A DNA stretch of 6,639 nucleotides, taken from the NCBI GenBank assembly GCA_002399435.1, contig DHDO01000020.1, positions 1-6,639 of the forward strand, given 5' to 3'. Each line of letters opens with the position of its first letter. Within the stretch, counting starts at the first letter, position 1. This DNA is from Firmicutes bacterium UBA4874. Its GTDB lineage: Bacteria > Bacillota > Clostridia > Caldicoprobacterales > DTU083. This document shows positions 1 through 4,158 of this stretch, one piece after another. The translations under genes and the position numbers were made by a program. A model generated the notes under the pieces. That model had not been told where the DNA came from and did no database searches. It saw only the letters and a list, made by a program, of their open reading frames with translations.

Positions 1-57
1 GGTGGAAGTGCAGTAATGCATGCAGCTGACTGATACTAACCGGTCGAGGGCTTGATC
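1..57 (+). rRNA. 23S ribosomal RNA, 3' end (partial)
   Basis: The stretch containing ctgactgatactaaccggtc followed by gagggcttga matches the nearly invariant 3' end of bacterial 23S rRNA. Only the last ~57 bases are present; the gene begins left of the window. The exact 3' end is estimated. A spacer of about 40 bases with no tRNA separates it from the 5S gene. Confidence 0.95.
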
Positions 58-96
58 ATAAATAGAGCATTGTGCAGTTTTCAGGGTATATCCCTT

Positions 97-214
97 ATCC
101 GGCGGTTACAGCGAAAGGGTCACACCTGTTCCCATCCCGAACACAGCAGTTAAGCCTTTCTGCGCCTATGGTACCTGGAGGGTGACCTCCCGGAAGAGCA
201 GGCCGCTGCCGGAT
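97..214 (+). rRNA. rrf: 5S ribosomal RNA
   Basis: This is a complete 5S rRNA gene of about 118 bases, a component of the large ribosomal subunit. The two ends pair to form the terminal helix I: atccggcgg at 97-105 faces ccgctgccggat at 203-214. The conserved internal block cccatcccgaacacagcagt followed by taagc is present, as is the late ggtgacctcccgg segment. It lies directly downstream of 23S in the usual 16S-23S-5S order and is followed by an intrinsic terminator. Ends are set from the helix and may be off by one or two bases. Confidence 0.96.
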
Positions 215-221
215 CCAAAAG

Positions 222-270
222 AAGCACTCAACGTAGAATTTGCTGATACGTTGGGTGCTTTGCTTTTTGT
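222..270 (+). terminator. Rho-independent terminator of the rRNA operon
   Basis: A 13-bp stem is formed by aagcactcaacgt (222-234) and acgttgggtgctt (248-260), with a single G-T wobble and a 13-base loop. It is followed by a T-rich run (tgctttttgttgttt). It sits 8 bases after the 5S gene, where an rRNA operon should end. Confidence 0.9.
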
Positions 271-280
271 TGTTTATTGT

Positions 281-643
281 ATATTTGCTTTTGATTTAAT
301 GATATTTATGAACTCCATTGTTTCTTCATCAGATTTAAAAATAAATCGGCCTTATCTCTCCGCATATGTTGTTCCATGTCTTAGAGGCGTCTGATGCAGA
401 ACAGGAGCTTATCTTGCTATCTTTACAGCAGTAAAAAATATGCCATACTGTAAAATGGATGGTCAGTGCTTTTCATATATTAGAAACAGGATTATGTTTA
501 AACTTGCAGAGTTATGCAGAGAAAATATAAAGAGAGAAAAAGTAGAGTATCCGGAGTCAGTGCTACCGGCCATGATGACTTAGACAAAATATGTTGCGCT
601 TCTTGCGCACCTGGCAGTGCAAAGTGGAGCCCAGCTGCGGAAG
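281..643. other. AT-rich intergenic stretch, no supportable gene
   Basis: These ~360 bases separate the rRNA terminator from the 3' end of the convergent minus-strand gene. The longest ATG-started frame I found is 440-583 (+, 47 codons); it lacks a ribosome binding site and a recognisable product. A 23-codon minus frame (306-377) is equally unsupported. No tRNA fold is visible. Near the right end, tgcgc (595-599) and gcgca (605-609) form a 5-bp hairpin that could be a weak transcript end for the minus-strand gene, but only acatatttt follows it on that strand, so I do not call a terminator. The segment may be decayed sequence. Confidence 0.6.
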
Positions 644-1219
644 CTATGGCTTCATGAAAAATGCAAAGGCTTCCTTTATAGCTCCGTTTACCGTTTCGGG
701 ATTCCTTATGTTTCGGATATGATATAATTTACCGCCGTAGTCGTTGGCCTGGTTGTCACATATATAGGCATAATCATAATTTCCTTCTTTTGCCCATTTC
801 ATGAAGATATAGCAGTGGGTGGGCTTTCCGTATTTATTGCCTGCCGTATCTGTGGTAAATGCGATGTCTCCCGGCTTTAAGTTCTGATAGGATTCGTCCT
901 TCCGCCACCATTTGCTTTTCAGCTCGGATATCAGCTGGGTTGTGTTGCAGGTTCCCTCCGGAATCGGGATATTGTTTTCCCTCAGTGCCTCTGAAACAAA
1001 ATATACGCAGGTATTCAGTGTTTTGCCGTCATTCTGTGCTATAGCGGATTGAAACACCTCCAGCCGATTTGCCTTTTCCGACATATATTGATAAAGCTGT
1101 TCCTTCAGCAGGGCATCCCGCCGCGGTTTGACGACCCATTTGCCTATGATAAAACAAACTACAAGGGAAAGAAGGATCCATCGGATGGCTTGTCTTTTTG
1201 ATTTTTTGTGTGCCTTCAT
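644..1219 (-). CDS. Membrane-anchored NlpC/P60- or CHAP-like cysteine hydrolase
   Basis: This 191-residue protein probably acts outside the membrane on peptidoglycan peptide bonds or on a surface protein. Residues 1-13 are basic (MKAHKKSKRQ), and 14-30 form one hydrophobic helix (WILLSLVVCFIIGKW), giving a type II anchor or an uncleaved signal. The rest is an NlpC/P60- or CHAP-like fold: probable nucleophile Cys71 in NTCVYFVSEAL, the typical LKPGDIAF strand at 114-121, a probable catalytic His135 in PTHCYIFMKW, and a polar CDNQAND at 154-160. The exact family is uncertain because the usual NCSGFV or CxxY motifs are modified. The ATG at 1219 is chosen over the longer frame to 1273 because AGGAGG lies 7 bases upstream. 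It follows the C39-like gene on the same strand after a 137-bp gap. I see no convincing promoter in that gap, so co-transcription is likely. Function is inferred from motifs; membrane topology is more secure. Confidence 0.8.
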   Translation of the reverse strand: MKAHKKSKRQAIRWILLSLVVCFIIGKWVVKPRRDALLKEQLYQYMSEKANRLEVFQSAIAQNDGKTLNTCVYFVSEALRENNIPIPEGTCNTTQLISELKSKWWRKDESYQNLKPGDIAFTTDTAGNKYGKPTHCYIFMKWAKEGNYDYAYICDNQANDYGGKLYHIRNIRNPETVNGAIKEAFAFFMKP

Positions 1220-1226
1220 GAATGAT

Positions 1227-1232
1227 CCTCCT
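1227..1232 (-). promoter_or_regulatory. Ribosome binding site AGGAGG that sets the start at 1219
   Basis: On the minus strand AGGAGG precedes the ATG at 1219 with 7 bases between. The upstream in-frame candidate at 1273 has no comparable site, and its 18 extra residues add nothing family-like before the basic N-terminus. Confidence 0.8.
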
Positions 1233-1356
1233 GTGTCGAACGATAGCGCATTCCAATAGGCTATACCGGTCAATACCCGTCCGTATTGTCAACTTCTGCT
1301 TCGGCAAGAAAAACTGCTGCTCCACCGGTTCATTTTCCCTGCGGTTCATTGTCTTG

Positions 1357-2307
1357 TCAGCTGCTGAAAGCCCAGAGATTTTTGATCTGTGGCTTCAGTG
1401 TACGGTAACCCCACAGCTTTTTGCTGTTTCTACGGCTGTTTGGATCCCGAACGAGAAACTTTCCGTTCCGATATCCGTACAGAACAATAAAATGTCCCTT
1501 GGTGGTAAAATCACCCGGCCGCATGCTGCAGATAATGGGATGCCCCTGGGAAAGCTCCTGGACCATCCGGTCTTCATCCAGGGACAGTTCGGTGGAATGC
1601 AGCCCGAGTTTTTTGGCTCCGTCGGTCATCAGGGACCAGAGAGTGCTGCCACTTTGCTCATCAAGATATCCGTTTGTTTCGCTGAATGCGCAGACTGCTT
1701 TCGGATTCCATGAAGTATTTCCGGTCAGGCCCACCGTTACCATGGAAAGGCATGTTGGCCCGCATCCGTTCAGAGCGATGGTGCCTGGCCCGTAGGGAGC
1801 ATATCCCCAGTCTTCGTCCCACTGGATCAGCAGCGGAATATTTCCCGGTTTGTATTGATCGGAAAGGTTGATATTGTCCTTCCAGGTGCCCTTCTTTTGC
1901 GGATAGTTCAATGTATAGGAAAGAAGTTCCGGATTGTTGGACAATGCTTCCAGCAGCTTCGGAGGGTACTGGGCAGAGTTTTGCAGAACTGACATAACCT
2001 GAGGATCCCTGGACGCCATGGTCTCCAGGGAGTTGATGACTTCATCGGAAACCTCTCCGTTCAATTGACTTGCATCAAAAGTAGGTCCGGGAGTAAGTGC
2101 AGGATCCTCCTTGCCTCCCTCATTCCCGTTTTGATTCGGCAGGCTTTCCTTTTCCATTGTTATTGGATTCGGTATTTCTTCATGATTTATTATATATGGA
2201 ATTTTTTCCATAAATTGCTTCCCAAAATAGAAAATCAGAACAATCAGGATCATCTGCATCAGGCGCTTGAAAAAGCGGCGCCGGACCGTTCTTTTTTTTC
2301 TTCTCAC
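1357..2307 (-). CDS. Membrane-anchored C39-like cysteine peptidase
   Basis: This 316-residue protein has a very basic start (MRRKKRTVRRRFFKR), one membrane helix at about 17-29, a low-complexity Asn/Gly/Pro/Glu linker at about 42-80, a small helical segment at about 83-135, and a C-terminal papain-fold domain of the C39-like family (Peptidase_C39_2 type) at about 155-316. Expected catalytic elements are all visible: Gln162 in IQWDEDWG, nucleophile Cys182 in NGCGPTCLSM, His272 in TKGHFIVLYGY and Asp288 in FLVRDPNS. The catalytic part should face outside. Substrates of stand-alone C39-like proteins are mostly unknown; unlike bacteriocin exporters there is no ABC transporter domain here. Translation starts at GTG 2307, supported by GGAAGG five bases upstream (2313-2318). 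It is the first gene of a minus-strand unit with the NlpC/P60-like gene behind it, and is divergent from the glycosylation operon. Confidence 0.88.
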   Translation of the reverse strand: MRRKKRTVRRRFFKRLMQMILIVLIFYFGKQFMEKIPYIINHEEIPNPITMEKESLPNQNGNEGGKEDPALTPGPTFDASQLNGEVSDEVINSLETMASRDPQVMSVLQNSAQYPPKLLEALSNNPELLSYTLNYPQKKGTWKDNINLSDQYKPGNIPLLIQWDEDWGYAPYGPGTIALNGCGPTCLSMVTVGLTGNTSWNPKAVCAFSETNGYLDEQSGSTLWSLMTDGAKKLGLHSTELSLDEDRMVQELSQGHPIICSMRPGDFTTKGHFIVLYGYRNGKFLVRDPNSRRNSKKLWGYRTLKPQIKNLWAFSS

Positions 2308-2380
2308 GCAAACCTTCCTTTCCTTTAAAATGGTTCAGACCCCAGGGCAAGCTGGCCCACAGGCCTGTCTGCCAATGACT

Positions 2381-2409
2381 ATTATAGTATACCAGGAACC
2401 AGCTGTCTA
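2381..2409 (-). promoter_or_regulatory. Sigma-A-type promoter for the minus-strand peptidase genes
   Basis: Read on the minus strand: -35 TAGACA (2404-2409, 5 of 6 to consensus), a 17-base spacer (2387-2403), and a perfect -10 TATAAT (2381-2386). Transcription should begin near 2374, giving a leader of about 65 bases before the GTG at 2307. Confidence 0.75.
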
Positions 2410-2412
2410 TGC

Positions 2413-2424
2413 GGAAAATTTTCC
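2413..2424. promoter_or_regulatory. Perfect 12-bp palindrome abutting the minus-strand promoter
   Basis: ggaaaattttcc is a perfect inverted repeat that begins 4 bases upstream of the minus-strand -35 box. It could be a regulator site or, because of its A/T core, an UP-like element for RNA polymerase. It is also about 70 bases upstream of the divergent + promoter. A short AT-rich palindrome can occur by chance, so this is only a candidate. Confidence 0.3.
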
Positions 2425-2496
2425 TGATCAATTTCTTAATATTTTTTGAATTTATGAAAAATTAATTCCGCGGGTTCCCTGGGACAGCCTTTTTTA

Positions 2497-2525
2497 TTGG
2501 TAAACCGCCTGTCTTGTGATATACT
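2497..2525 (+). promoter_or_regulatory. Extended -10 promoter for the glycosylation operon
   Basis: -35 TTGGTA (2497-2502, 4 of 6 to TTGACA), a 17-base spacer, and -10 TATACT (2520-2525), preceded by TG one base away, the extended -10 motif typical of Gram-positive promoters. Transcription should begin near 2532, about 75 bases upstream of the ATG at 2607. Confidence 0.6.
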
Positions 2526-2595
2526 TTTATAAAGATACAGATAATAATTCACAGAGTTCCGGGTTTCGGGAGGAAATTCCAATTGGAAGGGAAAC

Positions 2596-2600
2596 GGAGG
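2596..2600 (+). promoter_or_regulatory. Ribosome binding site GGAGG for the ATG at 2607
   Basis: GGAGG lies 6 bases before ATG 2607. A second candidate start, TTG at 2583, has GGGAGG at 2568-2573 but with a longer 9-base gap and a weaker start codon. The ATG also places the CSIVIPMYEEEE strand directly at the N-terminus, as is usual for this family. Confidence 0.65.
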
Positions 2601-2606
2601 ATAGGA

Positions 2607-3761
2607 ATGGGCTGCGTTGTTTGTTCAATCGTTATCCCCATGTATGAGGAAGAAGAGGTCATAGCCGAGACCTATCGGCGCCTCAGTAAGGTGATGGAGG
2701 AAACAGGCGGGAGCTATGAGCTGCTGTTTGTAAATGACGGCAGCCGGGACAGATCTGCTTCGATTATTGCTGATTTGGCCCCTGCTGACGATCATATCCG
2801 CCTGATCGATTTTTCCCGGAATTTCGGCCATCAGATTGCCGTGTCCGCCGGTCTGGACTATGCCCGGGGTCAATCGGTGGTCATTATTGACGCGGATCTT
2901 CAGGATCCGCCGGAGGTCATTCCCCGGATGTTGGAAAAATGGCGGGAAGGCTATGATGTGGTTTATGGCAAACGGCGGAAGAGGGAAGGGGAAACCCTTT
3001 TCAAGAAATTCACTGCCTTTGTTTATTATCGTATTCTCGGTACCCTGACAGGCGGCACCATCCCAAAGGATACCGGCGATTTCCGACTGATTGACCGCAG
3101 GGTTTGTGATGTCATGAAAACGCTGAATGAGAAAAACCGTTTTCTGCGTGGCATGATCAATTGGGTGGGGTTCAGACAGACGGCGGTGGAATATGTCCGG
3201 GAGGAACGCTGGGCAGGGGAGACCAAATATCCGTTGAAAAAAATGCTGAAGTTTGCTGCGGACGGTATTTTTTCCTTTACCTATAAACCGTTGAAGCTGG
3301 CCACCTATATTGGATTTATCCTGTCCATATCCGGTTTTGTGTATCTGCTGTATGTCCTGTATCAGCGCCTGTTTACGGACAATACCCTGACGGGATGGGC
3401 ATCCATCATAGCGGTGAACCTGGTCTTTCATGGCATTACTCTGCTGATCCTCGGCATCATCGGGGAATATGTGGGCCGGATTTATGAAGAGGTAAAAGGG
3501 CGTCCCCTTTATATTATTCAGGATAAAATAGGATTCCCGGAGGAAAAGACAGATCAGCCGGAAGACAATGGGGACGGAAGGGGACGGGGCAATCCGCAGG
3601 CAAAGGACCGGGAAGCAGGAGCCGGGATGGGAAGAAGTGAGCACCATGAGAGAAAGGGCCCCGGAGCATGTCAGGCAGCAGACAGACCCGGAACAAGTCA
3701 GACAGAAGACAGTTCCGAAACCAGAGCACGGGGTAAAAACAGTCATGAAGAACAGAGCTGA
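2607..3761 (+). CDS. GtrB/DPM1-like polyprenyl-phosphate glycosyltransferase (GT2)
   Basis: Proteins of this family transfer a hexose from UDP-glucose or GDP-mannose to undecaprenyl phosphate on the cytoplasmic membrane face; the product is the donor for GT-C enzymes outside. The GT-A catalytic domain spans about 6-225: SIVIPMYEEEE at the N-terminus, FVNDGS at 41-46, the metal-binding DADLQDPP at 95-102, and TGDFRL at 156-161. Two membrane helices follow (about 231-252 and 265-287), then EYVGRIYEEVKGRP, as in GtrB/YfdH-type proteins. Family members usually end near residue 310-330. This one (384 aa) carries a ~73-residue hydrophilic, repeat-containing tail from about 312 (rich in Glu, Gly, Arg, Ser, Gln). 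Its last 17 bases overlap the preferred GtrA start. A TTG at 2583 would add 8 residues. The sugar cannot be read from sequence; mannose is suggested only by the PMT-like protein downstream. Confidence 0.92.
   Translation: MGCVVCSIVIPMYEEEEVIAETYRRLSKVMEETGGSYELLFVNDGSRDRSASIIADLAPADDHIRLIDFSRNFGHQIAVSAGLDYARGQSVVIIDADLQDPPEVIPRMLEKWREGYDVVYGKRRKREGETLFKKFTAFVYYRILGTLTGGTIPKDTGDFRLIDRRVCDVMKTLNEKNRFLRGMINWVGFRQTAVEYVREERWAGETKYPLKKMLKFAADGIFSFTYKPLKLATYIGFILSISGFVYLLYVLYQRLFTDNTLTGWASIIAVNLVFHGITLLILGIIGEYVGRIYEEVKGRPLYIIQDKIGFPEEKTDQPEDNGDGRGRGNPQAKDREAGAGMGRSEHHERKGPGACQAADRPGTSQTEDSSETRARGKNSHEEQS
3670..3722 (+). repeat. Two imperfect 27-bp tandem repeats in an overlapping-frame region
   Basis: The copies start at 3670 and 3697 with a period of 27 bases (9 codons), about 20 of 26 compared positions being identical. 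The repeat lies in the tail of the GT2 gene and also in an open frame that runs in phase into GtrA. In the GtrA phase it reads VRQQTDPEQ then VRQKTVPKP; in the GT2 phase it reads QAADRPGTS then QTEDSSETR. Confidence 0.6.
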
Positions 3762-4128
3762 AGGGCAGCTGATCCGGTTTGCCCTGGTCGGTATTCTGAA
3801 TACGGCAATTGATTTTGGGCTTTTTTCACTGCTGGCCCTGGGGTTTCACGGGAATCCCGTTGTCAGCCATGTTGTTTCCTATTCCTGCGGCGTCCTCAAC
3901 AGTTATTTTTTCAATCGCCGCTGGACATTTCAGCGGAAGGCAACAGCCCACGCAGCCGAATTTGCGCAGTTTGTCCTTGTAAATCTGATCTCCCTGGGGG
4001 CATCCTCCCTAGTTCTGTATCTTCTGGAGGAGCAGGCCGGGCTGCATATTTTTATCAGCAAGGCGGGGGCCACCCTCTGTTCCATGATGATCAATTTTAT
4101 TGGAAGCAAGATGTTGGTGTTTCGCTGA
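3745..4128 (+). CDS. GtrA-family membrane protein
   Basis: This is a small four-helix membrane protein (127 aa from ATG 3745), typical in length for GtrA. The family is proposed to help flip or present polyprenyl-phosphate sugars made by a partner GtrB enzyme. Hydrophobic segments are at about 9-31 (after GQLIRFALVGILNTAIDFGL), 37-55 (including SYSCGVLNSYFFNRRWTF), 69-92 and 99-127. The family signatures LIRFALVG-NT-DF near the start and the N-Y-F-NR-WTF block are clear. The reading frame stays open upstream, so ATGs at 3646 (160 aa) or 3568 (186 aa) are possible; all three candidates have weak ribosome binding sites. I prefer 3745 because it gives a family-like N-terminus and only a 17-base overlap with the GT2 gene, compatible with translational coupling. 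The next gene starts 30 bases downstream. Confidence 0.88.
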   Translation: MKNRAEGQLIRFALVGILNTAIDFGLFSLLALGFHGNPVVSHVVSYSCGVLNSYFFNRRWTFQRKATAHAAEFAQFVLVNLISLGASSLVLYLLEEQAGLHIFISKAGATLCSMMINFIGSKMLVFR

Positions 4129-4158
4129 CCGGAGAATAATGCAAAGAAGGGTTTCAAT

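Noticed and set aside
306..377. Minus-strand 23-codon frame (MEQHMRRDKADLFLNLMKKQ...)
   Set aside because: Composition looks protein-like but it is very short and has no ribosome binding site.
182..394. Plus-strand 70-codon open frame
   Set aside because: It begins inside the 5S rRNA gene and runs through the terminator hairpin; no ribosome binding site and no family resemblance.
440..583. Plus-strand 47-codon frame (MPYCKMDGQCFSYIRNRIMF...)
   Set aside because: No Shine-Dalgarno sequence, no recognisable family, and it lies in gene-poor AT-rich sequence. At best a decayed fragment.
595..609. Hairpin tgcgc-ttctt-gcgca as a terminator of the minus-strand unit
   Set aside because: Only a 5-bp stem and no real T-run on the minus strand.
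1260..1292. Possible minus-strand promoter (TTGACA and TATAGC) before the NlpC/P60-like gene
   Set aside because: The two boxes are 21 bases apart, too far for a normal sigma-A promoter, and no better -10 lies at 16-18 bases.
2468..2496. Apparent terminator-like ccgcgggttccctgggacagcc plus T-run upstream of the + promoter
   Set aside because: The bases before the T-run do not form a stem of more than about 3 pairs with a proper loop, and no + strand gene precedes it.
2625..3746. Long minus-strand open frame (373 codons) opposite the GT2 gene
   Set aside because: It is the antisense shadow of a gene with clear family motifs; its translation has no domain-like features.
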